Source: Shewanella livingstonensis (GTDB lineage Bacteria; Pseudomonadota; Gammaproteobacteria; Enterobacterales; Shewanellaceae). Taken from it: a DNA stretch of 64,000 bases. Both the position numbers and the translations under genes were made by a program. A model generated the notes under the pieces. That model had not been told where the DNA came from. It saw nothing but the letters and a program-made list of their open reading frames with translations, and did not search any database. Shown in pieces: positions 51,986 to 60,118 of this stretch (its first letter is position 1; the number at the start of each line of letters is the position of its first letter). The stretch lies in assembly GCF_003855395.1 (NCBI RefSeq), contig NZ_CP034015.1, forward strand, positions 2,862,001 to 2,926,000, in the 5' to 3' direction.

Positions 51986-52195
51986 TTTATCCCCTAACAA
52001 AAACAAGTTTGCAACGGAGCGCCAGACTGCTTTGAACACATTAACACTAATGAGTTTAGACCCACAGAGAAACAACACGCTTGATCAACTCTACTACAGT
52101 ACTCCTCGTTTAATTAATAAGCATTAATTAATAAAAAATAACCGCTTACAGAGATAAAATCTTGAATATAGGCTCATCATTGTCACTATAGATGC

Positions 52196-53284
52196 TTATT
52201 GAGCCTCACCAGGCTTTGGTACATCATGCTTATTCACATTTTGTTCCGCAGATATGTCTTTGGCCCACTCATGCTCAGATCCACCCCCGTCAATACCTTG
52301 CTGTTGGGTACTTTGGGACGGAGTAAACGACAGTCTAGTCAGTAAAGGAAAATGATCCGAACCAATCGAAGGTAAACGCTGAATGTGTTGCAAAGTAAAA
52401 TGTTGGCTATGAAATAAGTGATCTAATGGCCAGCGCATAAATGAGTAATCTGCATGGAAAGTGTTAAATGCCCCACGGCCAACACGTGGATCAAGCAAAC
52501 CACTAATTTTACGAAATAGTCGAGTCGTGGCAGACCAGGCTACATCATTAAGATCGCCGGTCACGATCACGGGCTGGTCACTGTCTGCGACACTTCGAGC
52601 CACTATGACTAATTCAGCATCTCGCTGTGCCGATTCAATATTTTCTGTTGGGCTTGGTGGTGCTGGATGGAGAAAGTGCATCCGAATATGGTCTGTGGTG
52701 CGTAAGGTTAATGTTGCATGTATCGATGGCACATCCTTCTCAACCAAATAACATACTTGTTGTTCGCCTAAAGGTAAACGAGAATAAACGTGCATCCCAT
52801 AGAGGTTATCAAGAGGACATTTAATGCTGTAAGGCATCTCTGCTTCTAATACCTTAAGCTTGTCTTGCCACCATTGGTCAGATTCAAGTGTGACCAGTAC
52901 ATCCGGCTTATGTTCATTTACCAATTGGATCAATGCTTCGGCATTACGATTAGGCGTGAGCACATTAGAGGTGATAATACTGAGTTGATTGTCGACATTA
53001 AACTCAGTGGACGTTTTAACCTCTTTGGGAAATAAAAAAGTATAAGGCAATATCCAGCTAAGCTGCCAAATTAAGCACAACGTGGTGATCACCGCTAATA
53101 GCAGCGTACTGAGCATGTGAATGTCGAAAAAAACCATATCAGCAATCAATAGCATTGTGGCTAATATCGACAATTGTAATCGGGGAAAATCCATACTCCT
53201 GACAATCCAATGCGGATGCCGCGAAAGAGGCAGTAAAGTCGCCAGTAACATTAACACAGTAAAAAATGTCAGTATCGTAAACAT
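52196..53284 (-). CDS. Membrane-anchored endonuclease/exonuclease/phosphatase family protein
   Basis: A 362-residue protein with three N-terminal hydrophobic segments (~3-20, 35-55, 58-82) and a soluble EEP domain from ~100. Catalytic features: Thr-Ser-Asn-Val-Leu (~107), Val-Thr-Leu-Glu-Ser-Asp-Gln (~135, metal-binding Glu), Val-Thr-Gly-Asp-Leu-Asn-Asp (~238) and Gly-Ser-Asp-His-Phe-Pro-Leu (~313). It is likely a periplasm-facing phosphodiesterase acting on nucleic acid or phospholipid. The C-terminal tail is Gln/Ser-rich and low in complexity. Substrate not determined. Confidence 0.9.
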   Translation of the reverse strand: MFTILTFFTVLMLLATLLPLSRHPHWIVRSMDFPRLQLSILATMLLIADMVFFDIHMLSTLLLAVITTLCLIWQLSWILPYTFLFPKEVKTSTEFNVDNQLSIITSNVLTPNRNAEALIQLVNEHKPDVLVTLESDQWWQDKLKVLEAEMPYSIKCPLDNLYGMHVYSRLPLGEQQVCYLVEKDVPSIHATLTLRTTDHIRMHFLHPAPPSPTENIESAQRDAELVIVARSVADSDQPVIVTGDLNDVAWSATTRLFRKISGLLDPRVGRGAFNTFHADYSFMRWPLDHLFHSQHFTLQHIQRLPSIGSDHFPLLTRLSFTPSQSTQQQGIDGGGSEHEWAKDISAEQNVNKHDVPKPGEAQ

Positions 53285-53371
53285 AGAAAGCCTAGTTTTG
53301 TATGGTTAATCTTAATCTCACACTCTTTGCCAGATTATTGAAATAGCGGCCTACATTCAAGACTAAAAAAA

Positions 53372-53402
53372 GGGTTTATCAATAATGTATCTTGATAAAC
53401 CC
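53372..53402 (-). terminator. Terminator of the second BCCT gene
   Basis: Eleven-base stem GGGTTTATCAA / TTGATAAACCC; on the minus strand seven T's follow. Confidence 0.85.
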
Positions 53403-53433
53403 CTTCACAGTCGTTAAGCAAATTATTTGCGAC

Positions 53434-55017
53434 TTAACTGCGGCGTTTTACCTCAGTAAGCATGCCGAGAACTAAACTAATACAAGCAAGTATTAAAATA
53501 ATAGCAAATGGAAGTGCTGCGATAATGGTAACCGACTGAAGTGCTTGAATCGAATCAGTACCGCCAATCCACAACATCACCATCGCGATTACCGCAGAGA
53601 TAACCGCCCACACTATTTTTTGCTTCATCGGTAATTCCAACTTACCGCCTGCGGTCATACTATCGACCACAATAGAGCCGGAATCTAAGGTCGTCACAAA
53701 GAACACGATAATCAATACAACCGCAATAATGGACAACAAATCACCCATTGGATAAGCATCGAGCATGTAGAATAAACTCAAGGAAACATCGGTAATACCT
53801 TGCTCTGTTCCTAGCTGGCCAACCTTATCAATGATTTGTTGAATCGCGATGCCACCAAAAAAAGACATCCAAGCAGTGGTCACTAAAGTAGGGATAATCA
53901 ACACACATGCCAGAAACTCACGTACGGTGCGGCCACGCGAAATTCGCGCAACAAACATACCAAAGAAAGGCGCATACGCTATCCACCAGGCCCAGTAGAA
54001 TACCGTCCAACCGTGTAACCAGCTGGTGTCTTCACGGCCTGAGTTCTGGCTCAGTGGTATGATGTTTTTAACATAACCAACAACGCCTGTTACCAATGAA
54101 TCAAGCACAGTCGTGAAATTAAGAATGCTGATAAAGCCCAGAAATATAAAGGCAATAATCATGTTGATGTTACTCAACAGTTTAACCCCGCCATCCATGC
54201 CACGCACCACAGAGAGAATAGCCAGCCCCATAATGAGCAGAATAATCGTCAGTTGTAGATAAATACTATTTTCAAAACCAAACACATGGCTTATACCGCT
54301 GGCCGCTTGAGAACCACCTAAACCCAGTGACGTTGCAAGACCAAACAAAATAACCAGTACCGCCATAATGTCGATCACATCACCGATTTTACCCCAAACT
54401 TTATCACCTAGTATGGGATAGAAAACCGAGCGCATAGAAAGCGGTAAGCCCTTATTATAAACAAAATAGGCCAATGAGAGTGCAGTCATGCCGTAAATAG
54501 CCCAAGCATGAAAACCCCAATGAAATACCGCGGCGCCGAGCGCTAATTCACGGGCTTCTGGTGTAAATGGTTCCACGCCGAGGGGGGTGCCAAACCAATT
54601 AGTATAAAACGCTGTTGGCTCTGCCACGCCCCAGAAAATAAGGCCAATGCCCATACCTGCAGCAAATAGCATGGATATCCAAGAAATAGTTGAGTAGTCA
54701 GTGGTGGCGCTGTCACCGCCCAAGCGAATTTTGCCTAATGGGGAAAAGGCTATCGCAAGGGCAAAAATGAGCATAATGTTAGCAGTCCACATGAACACGA
54801 AGTCAAAGTGAGATAGAGCGGCTGCCTTCACTGAATCAATGGCAGCTTTGGCATCAGCGGGTGGAAAAACCAGTAGAGCCACAATAAACAAAATGGATAA
54901 CCCGACAGAAACGGTGAACACGGTGTTATGAACATCCATGCCCCACTTTAAAATATTATCTTGACCGACTTGATAATCAGTTGAGTCGATACTGTATTTT
55001 TTTGATTTAAATTTCAT
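53434..55017 (-). CDS. BCCT family transporter (second copy)
   Basis: A 527-residue carrier, a close paralogue of the protein at 44984-46564 (the N-terminal Lys-Tyr-Ser-Ile-Asp-x-Thr-Asp-Tyr-x-Val-Gly-Gln-Asp-Asn-Ile is shared). Gly-Met-Gly-Ile-Gly-Leu-Ile-Phe-Trp-Gly-Val-Ala-Glu-Pro and Val-Phe-Tyr-Trp-Ala-Trp-Trp-Ile-Ala-Tyr-Ala-Pro-Phe-Phe-Gly-Met are present. In the second motif Ser-Trp-Ser-Pro of the first copy is Ala-Tyr-Ala-Pro, a change in the Trp box that may shift substrate choice. Single gene with a terminator. Confidence 0.94.
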   Translation of the reverse strand: MKFKSKKYSIDSTDYQVGQDNILKWGMDVHNTVFTVSVGLSILFIVALLVFPPADAKAAIDSVKAAALSHFDFVFMWTANIMLIFALAIAFSPLGKIRLGGDSATTDYSTISWISMLFAAGMGIGLIFWGVAEPTAFYTNWFGTPLGVEPFTPEARELALGAAVFHWGFHAWAIYGMTALSLAYFVYNKGLPLSMRSVFYPILGDKVWGKIGDVIDIMAVLVILFGLATSLGLGGSQAASGISHVFGFENSIYLQLTIILLIMGLAILSVVRGMDGGVKLLSNINMIIAFIFLGFISILNFTTVLDSLVTGVVGYVKNIIPLSQNSGREDTSWLHGWTVFYWAWWIAYAPFFGMFVARISRGRTVREFLACVLIIPTLVTTAWMSFFGGIAIQQIIDKVGQLGTEQGITDVSLSLFYMLDAYPMGDLLSIIAVVLIIVFFVTTLDSGSIVVDSMTAGGKLELPMKQKIVWAVISAVIAMVMLWIGGTDSIQALQSVTIIAALPFAIILILACISLVLGMLTEVKRRS

Positions 55018-55320
55018 AATTAAAAGGTTTGCCTATTAGACATAACGAATATGGAGACCAACTCCATTTTGAGTTGTATTGATTATATTGTTAATAAATA
55101 CAAGGGAGTTTGTATATCATCATTTACGCAGCGGTTTTATTTACATCAATGGGGGAACCCTTATCGCGTAAATATTTGGCTAAACAGATACGTGTAAAGT
55201 ATACGTTATCAAGGTGCCCTACTGATATAAAAAACAGATAAATTGTCTGAGTCAATCTTTGTGGAGAGATCCTCAAACTCTAGAAAAAAAGCCTATTATA
55301 ATCAACGGATTTTTGTATTT

Positions 55321-55338
55321 AATGTGGCGAAGGGATAG
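55321..55338 (-). repeat. tRNA-Ser-like 3' end, copy 1
   Basis: AATGTGGCGAAGGGATAG (top strand) repeats, with one mismatch, the tRNA-Ser 3'-end block at 55447-55464. Read on the minus strand it ends CCCTTCGCCA. Confidence 0.5.
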
Positions 55339-55375
55339 CCTGCTCTGCTCTTTTTAATAAAAAGACAAGAGGAAC

Positions 55376-55404
55376 CCGTGGGTTCAAAGTCCTATCTTTC
55401 GCCA
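55376..55404 (+). repeat. tRNA-Ser-like 3' end, copy 2 (inverted)
   Basis: GTGGGTTCAAAGTCCTATC then TTTCGCCA resembles a T-arm and acceptor 3' strand with encoded CCA, and matches the minus-strand fragment at 55451-55480 at most positions but in the opposite orientation. The T stem does not pair, so it is not a functional tRNA. Confidence 0.45.
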
Positions 55405-55410
55405 AAACAA

Positions 55411-55440
55411 AAAAGCCTCATCATTTCTGATGAGGCTTTT
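55411..55440. terminator. Bidirectional terminator between tRNA-like ends
   Basis: Thirteen-base stem AAAAGCCTCATCA / TGATGAGGCTTTT, loop TTTC, with A and T runs on both flanks; the kind of terminator that follows a tRNA gene. Confidence 0.9.
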
Positions 55441-55446
55441 TCGATA

Positions 55447-55480
55447 AATGTGGCGGAGGGATAGGGATTTGAACCCAGAC
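55447..55480 (-). pseudogene. tRNA-Ser 3'-end remnant, copy 3 (probable attachment site)
   Basis: On the minus strand: GGGTTCAAATCCCTATCCCTCCGCCA, i.e. T-loop, acceptor strand and encoded CCA like tRNA-Ser (acceptor partner GGAGGGA). The 5' part of the tRNA is absent; the sequence beyond 55485 is unrelated AT-rich DNA. Such 3' fragments are left as att sites by integrases that target tRNA genes. Confidence 0.6.
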
Positions 55481-55897
55481 TCTCGAATTAAATATTTAAA
55501 ATAGTCGTTTAAATTCATTTAGTTGCAGATTTTTACACCATCAAACTCTGCAATTGTTAACTAAGATTGACTTTATTCCTGAAGTTGAAATAAGTCAATA
55601 ATTATGGACCTTTAAAAGCGCTAATTTGTGCATCTAAAAATTTAATCATAATGAAGTATAAGTCGAACGGGACTGATTAAACTCAACTAGCCCACAAGCG
55701 CCTGCTCGCTTTGGCACCAACCCAAAGGAAGCGAAGTGCAAACCCCAAACGCCAGAAAAAAGAAAAACAGCTCCCGCTGGTTTTCGTTAGTGTTTGCTTT
55801 GCTCCCAAAGAAGCCAAACCTTCGGGCAACTAGTACCGTTGAAGAAAGCTTCTTTGGGTTTAGTTATTTGAAATCAAAATTTAAGGGTTTTATTATG
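55481..55897. other. Non-coding region between the tRNA scar and the rhs locus
   Basis: 400 bp. The part near 55720-55850 has a GC-richer block with short inverted repeats (CCCAAAGAAGC...GCTTCTTTGGG, 55805-55861). No credible gene. Confidence 0.5.
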
Positions 55898-56236
55898 CTA
55901 TTTCCCGCACCTTATATAAATTGTTTCACCACCGCCTTCATACAGGTTTCTTGATTCATCAATAATTTCCATATGCTCTAAACACTCTTTCGGTTTATTT
56001 TTAAAAAGACTAATTAGTTTTTTCAACCTTCTCAAACTTGGTTTTTTTTCACCTGTTTCTGAGAAATCAACAGCTTCAAAAATAAAATATACTCCTTCAC
56101 CATTAGATTCCTCAATTGTTTTTAACCAATCAGCATAATAGTGGTTTTCATTTATATCTAAAAACCTGTTGTCGATACTAGTGCAACCTAACAACATAGT
56201 ATTTAAAGCAAGAAATAAGGGAAATAGTTTATTCAT
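55898..56236 (-). CDS. Small lipoprotein overlapping the rhs tip; candidate immunity protein
   Basis: The protein is 112 residues from the ATG at 56234-56236 (AGAG eight bases upstream). The N-terminus Met-Asn-Lys-Leu-Phe-Pro...Leu-Leu-Gly-Cys-Thr-Ser is a lipoprotein signal. The mature part is charged and ends with Gly-Gly-Gly-Glu-Thr-Ile-Tyr-Ile-Arg-Cys. Its start overlaps the rhs stop by 8 bp (ATGAATAA), so it is translated with the rhs C-terminal gene. In Rhs systems the gene directly after the toxin tip usually encodes immunity; a periplasmic lipoprotein would fit a toxin acting on the envelope. This is position-based inference, with no family match. Confidence 0.75.
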   Translation of the reverse strand: MNKLFPLFLALNTMLLGCTSIDNRFLDINENHYYADWLKTIEESNGEGVYFIFEAVDFSETGEKKPSLRRLKKLISLFKNKPKECLEHMEIIDESRNLYEGGGETIYIRCGK

Positions 56237-58079
56237 AATATTCTCTTCTGTGCCAATCATAAATGTAAGGAACATTGGCTGTCATTGCGATACCTGTATA
56301 AGCCGCTGTTGGAACCATCCCAGCTAAGCTCCAAGCTTGGAAAGCTGTATTATAAGTTTCAGTCCCTGAAAGTACCATGCCAGTCATAGAGTCATAACCT
56401 TGAAAACCAACTAATTTCGAAATATCAGAATTCCAAAAGTCATGACCTTTAGAAATAGCATTCATGCTTCTTGCCCATGTTGAACTTTTATTTTCAAATA
56501 TGGTTCCTTCCATACCTGAATCTTTTGTCAAATTTGTAAACCAGTTACCATCTCCAGCATCTGTACCTACAATCTGCGACATATCTCTATTTGAGTAGGT
56601 CATCAGTTCACCATGCTTGTTATATACAGGAGGTCTATTACCTTCAATTTTTGTTGCTCTAAGTTTCAACATATTTGTTCGTTCCTTGATATGTTCCCAT
56701 CCTAACCTAGTCATAGAAAGAGCAAATGAAAGCTTAAAGCCTTCCCGGAAGCTCCCCCCTGTAGCTTCACCTGAAATACCACCTGCAACGCTATTAGACA
56801 TCACCCGAGAAAAGTTCCATGTATTACCATAATGAGCAGCAATTCCACCAAATATTGCACCACTAAATGCCCCTTTCAAAGCTCCTGTTAGAGAACCTTT
56901 TAGACTTCCAGTCATCAGTGCTCCACTAACAAAGCCACCGGCTCCGCCAGCTATTCCCCCAGTTACAATTCCACCTGCCGTAGTTAATGTTGCTGCCGAA
57001 GTTGCTGTTGCAGCAGTTCCCCATGTAGCTCCCCATCCCGCAACCCAATTAGTGGCAGCACCATAAGTAGCAACAACGGCAACTACAGCTAAAATAGGTT
57101 TCCACCAGTTTTTAACAAATTTTTTCAGCCCACTGAAAAAATAACCACTCGGATCGGTATAGCTCATCGGATTATTCAACACATAGGAATAACGATTGTA
57201 ATTCTGGCTATTCAACGGTGCCTGAATAAAGGGATCTGCTTGCAAGAATCTACCCAAGGTTGAATCGTAAATACGCCCACCCATATGAATAATATCTAAG
57301 TCTTTTATGTGCTTATGGCCTGTATATCCTCTGTCTGTCGGTTCGCTGGTCGTAAAACTAGCCAACGAACTATGAAGATACACAGCGGTACGTTTACCCC
57401 ATGGGTCATAAATCGCTTGCGAGACGACTGCGCCACTGCCATTGGTTGTGGCGATGACCGAGCCTTGATGGTCTTTGTGTAGATAAAAAGTATCAGTTGA
57501 ACCATTGCTTCGTTGGGTATAGACAATATCGCCGACATAAAACTTATGCTCGGTTAATGTACCTGCGCCACCCGTACGATATACCTTTTCATAATTACCT
57601 AAATAGGTTGTCTGATAAGTCACATTTTTGCCATTTTCGACATACGTATCAGATTTATAAATAAGCTCACGCTCAGGCCCATATTTCATGGTAGAACTAC
57701 TGCCAGCTTTCGTGATTAATGTTGGCTTGTCGTAACTACCATAAGTAAAGGTGCGGGTGCCATCAGTTTTACTATTGCCGTTGGCATCGTAAAAAAACTT
57801 ATATAATTGCGCTCCAGAGGCTGATTTGACCTCATTAAGCTGGTGCGGTTTAGTTGCATAGTAGGTGTAATTGCCCACACCCGTTTTAAATTTAATATTA
57901 CCCCAGTCATCATAATTGAAATCTTGATACGTTTTACTACCATTCGCAATACTAATTGTCCTGTCTTCTAAACGGTCTGTCAGGTAGTCATAGCCATACG
58001 TTTCTGTAAAGTCGGTAATGCTTCCAGGGATTGAACCAAATTTAGTCCAGCGGCTGGTTACGAAATAATTGTGGGTGTC
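56229..58079 (-). pseudogene. Rhs-family C-terminal tip, 5'-truncated, with variable domain
   Basis: An open frame of 616 codons begins after a stop at 58080-58082, with no proper start. The first ~300 residues are YD-repeat/Rhs core (Asn-Tyr-Asp-Asp-Trp-Gly-Asn; His-Lys-Asp-His-Gln-Gly-Ser-Val; Gly-Arg-Ile-Tyr-Asp-Ser-Thr-Leu-Gly-Arg-Phe-Leu-Gln-Ala-Asp-Pro; Pro-Met-Ser-Tyr-Thr-Asp-Pro-Ser-Gly). After Asp-Pro-Ser-Gly comes a variable tip: a Gly/Ala-rich hydrophobic glycine-zipper stretch of ~110 residues, then a ~150-residue tail with Gly-His-Asp-Phe-Trp-Asn near its middle and a hydrophobic end. This tip is probably the toxin or delivery domain; its activity is unknown. A full-length rhs gene is expected elsewhere or has been lost. 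Confidence 0.85.
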
Positions 58080-58299
58080 TTAATTATTGTAATTACGCAT
58101 GATTGGTTCAGATTTCACTATTAAGCCCCGTCTTTATAAACATCAGGGCAGTATAGCCGCTTCTAGCAGTAAATAAGTCGCATCAAAAGCAATGATAAGA
58201 CTGAGAATGTTGTACAGAAAACTAATGCCAAAAAGCCTTCGGTGAGCAGAGTATGATCTTGACTCACCGGAGGGGTACATACGGCCATGTTAAAGTACT

Positions 58300-58707
58300 T
58301 TATTTAATGCGATACTTTCCTACGACCTCGGTTAATATGACCTTCAGTTTTTCAAATTGGGCAACTCCCATGTCAGTCATTTTAAAATCTCCTACCTCAG
58401 AATAAGTTAACTTTGATTGCTGTTCATCTTCCCTGAACATAACTTCAACATATTGCCCTATCAATCCATTACTTACACGCTTCAGATCAATGTAATAACT
58501 GCCCACCATCCAACATTTATTAGCACTTTCGTCTTCTTGTTCATAATTATCACTAACAAAGCCCAATGCTTTAAGATTAGTGCATAGGGCCATATATTGC
58601 TGTTCAATATTTAACTTGTCAGTATTGAAGCTTATTTCAACATCGGTCGTTGGCAGACATCCACTTAATGCCATTAAGATAGTTGAAAACATCAAAATCC
58701 TTAACAT
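58300..58707 (-). CDS. Hypothetical lipoprotein
   Basis: A 135-residue protein with N-terminal Met-Leu-Arg-Ile-Leu...Ala-Leu-Ser-Gly-Cys (lipobox, Cys17). The mature part has one later pair of Cys residues (~42, ~65) and a helical C-terminus. No family recognised. A GAGGA-type ribosome site (TGAGGATAAGTGG) lies upstream. Located between the truncated rhs gene and RAYT debris, so it may be another orphan immunity-type cargo gene, but that is only positional. Confidence 0.7.
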   Translation of the reverse strand: MLRILMFSTILMALSGCLPTTDVEISFNTDKLNIEQQYMALCTNLKALGFVSDNYEQEDESANKCWMVGSYYIDLKRVSNGLIGQYVEVMFREDEQQSKLTYSEVGDFKMTDMGVAQFEKLKVILTEVVGKYRIK

Positions 58708-58771
58708 CCACTTATCCTCAAATCACTATAAGTTGTGGTGATATAAAAAAACGGAGCCATTTTTTAACAAA

Positions 58772-59150
58772 TAACATAACTCGTTTTCATGGCTTTGGCG
58801 AGAGGTATAGTCGATATACTCAACTCACCTCTTTCTATCAATATGACTAATACATTAGATTTAAATTAGTAGTTTACTAACTATTTTCGAAGTTAGGAGC
58901 AGCAGAAAATCTTGATATCAATCAAGTATAAGGAAGATGGTGGTTTTTCAAGAATTAATGCTTAAGCGCACAGCTAGCGCTGACAATTTTTGGTGCCTTG
59001 TCGTCGCTTCGGTCTATATGCTCACAATGTTCACTTAATGCAGGTAATACCCCTACTGCAACGTCGTATAGTGAGCTAAATTCGGTAGTGATTTTTAACC
59101 CGTTTTCGGCAGGAATATTAAATCTGTTTAGAATGTATTGGCTATGAGAA
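58772..59150. repeat. 379-bp direct duplication, left copy (RAYT 3' region)
   Basis: From TAACATAACTCGTTTTCATGGC to the Asn-Arg-Phe-Asn coding part, similar along its length to 59740-60118. It carries a RAYT C-terminal coding stretch and the non-coding DNA that normally follows a RAYT gene. Confidence 0.75.
58996..59145 (-). pseudogene. RAYT C-terminal fragment
   Basis: Minus-strand frame reading Asn-Arg-Phe-Asn-Ile-Pro-Ala-Glu-Asn-Gly-Leu-Lys-Ile-Thr-Thr-Glu-Phe and Leu-Pro-Ala-Leu-Ser-Glu-His-Cys-Glu-His, equivalent to the last 45-50 residues of the RAYT at 59977-60978. The normal stop is mutated and nothing of the catalytic part remains. Confidence 0.8.
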
Positions 59151-59373
59151 AGTTAATTATGTTGAGTGAGAATCCGAACCTTTTTTAAACATTGTAAGTA
59201 TGTTTTACAACTGATTTTATTCAGTAATTTATCACTTCATGGTTCGTTGGAAGTAATCCAGTATTGTAATCATTCATTGTGAGCAAAAAATACTCATGCG
59301 GTTGCCTCACCCAACTGAATGTGTTTTACAGAGATTTTTTGTTGTATCTGCATTTTCCAAGGCATGGTTTAAA

Positions 59374-59547
59374 TCAGTCATGGTTGCTATCGCGCTTCTT
59401 TAACCCCTCCTCATTCATTGAAAATTCAACTAAGCAATGCTGACATTTAATCACTTTACCATCAATCAAATCTTTTACCGTGTACTGTATCTTATGGCCA
59501 CAATTTGACGTTGGACAAGGAATTCCAGGTTCAATATTTTCAATCAT
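59374..59547 (-). CDS. Small zinc-ribbon-like protein
   Basis: A 57-residue frame (ATG at 59545-59547, AGGA nine bases upstream; TGA at 59374-59376). Two Cys pairs, Cys-Pro-Thr-Ser-Asn-Cys and Cys-Gln-His-Cys, separated by ~18 residues (Lys-Ile-Gln-Tyr-Thr-Val-Lys-Asp-Leu-Ile) form a classical zinc ribbon. It follows a truncated frame on the same strand by 6 bp, suggesting a former operon. Function unknown. Confidence 0.55.
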   Translation of the reverse strand: MIENIEPGIPCPTSNCGHKIQYTVKDLIDGKVIKCQHCLVEFSMNEEGLKKRDSNHD

Positions 59548-59553
59548 TGTTAT

Positions 59554-59740
59554 TTATCCTATAGTAATTTTAATGTGTTTTATCAATGGATTCGAGACTG
59601 TAATAGTTCCCTTCCCTTTCGTTAATTGTGCAAGAGTTGGATATTTGATTATTCTCGTAACTGCATTAAGTAGCATGTCGTCTCTTCTAACGTTCAATAA
59701 ACCCTCGTCAAAAACGATGCCTCCTATTATTTGAGCAAGT
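59554..59740 (-). pseudogene. 5'-truncated gene end upstream of the zinc-ribbon ORF
   Basis: A frame of about 60 residues (Gly-Gly-Ile-Val-Phe-Asp-Glu-Gly-Leu-Leu-Asn-Val-Arg-Arg; Ile-Thr-Val-Ser-Asn-Pro) that starts only within the border of the 379-bp repeat (59740). The native N-terminus was probably removed when the repeat unit entered. Family not recognised. Confidence 0.4.
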
Positions 59741-60118
59741 AACATAACTCGTTTTCATGGCTTTGGCGAGGGTTACGGTAGATGTGATCAACGCATCAAT
59801 TTTTATCGATATGGCTAAAATATTATCGTTAAATTAGTGATTTATGGTCATCTAAGAAATTCAACAAAGCAGAAAATCTTGATATCAATCAAGTAGAAGG
59901 AAGATGGTGGTTTTCAAAAAATTAATGCTTAAGCGCACAGCCAGCGCTGACAATTTGCCACGCCTTGTCGTCGTTTTCACTCTAAATGCTCACAATATTC
60001 GGTTAATGCAGGTAAGGCACCGACAGCACCTTTAAATAATGCACCAAACTCTGTGGTGATTTTAAGCCAATTCTCTGCAGGGATGTTGAGTCTATTCAGA
60101 ATATTCTGACTGCTTGAG
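59740..60118. repeat. 379-bp direct duplication, right copy
   Basis: Same unit as 58772-59150; here it is the 3' end and trailer of the longer RAYT copy. The TGA of that gene is at 59977-59979. Confidence 0.75.

Noticed and set aside
55323..55403. Complete tRNA gene suggested by paired ends GGCGAAGGGATAG / CTATCTTTCGCC
   Set aside because: No D arm, anticodon arm or pairing T stem can be formed; it is two tRNA-end fragments in opposite orientation.
55736..55954. 72-residue ORF left of the rhs locus
   Set aside because: Lies in an inverted-repeat block and overlaps the lipoprotein gene antisense; no ribosome site.
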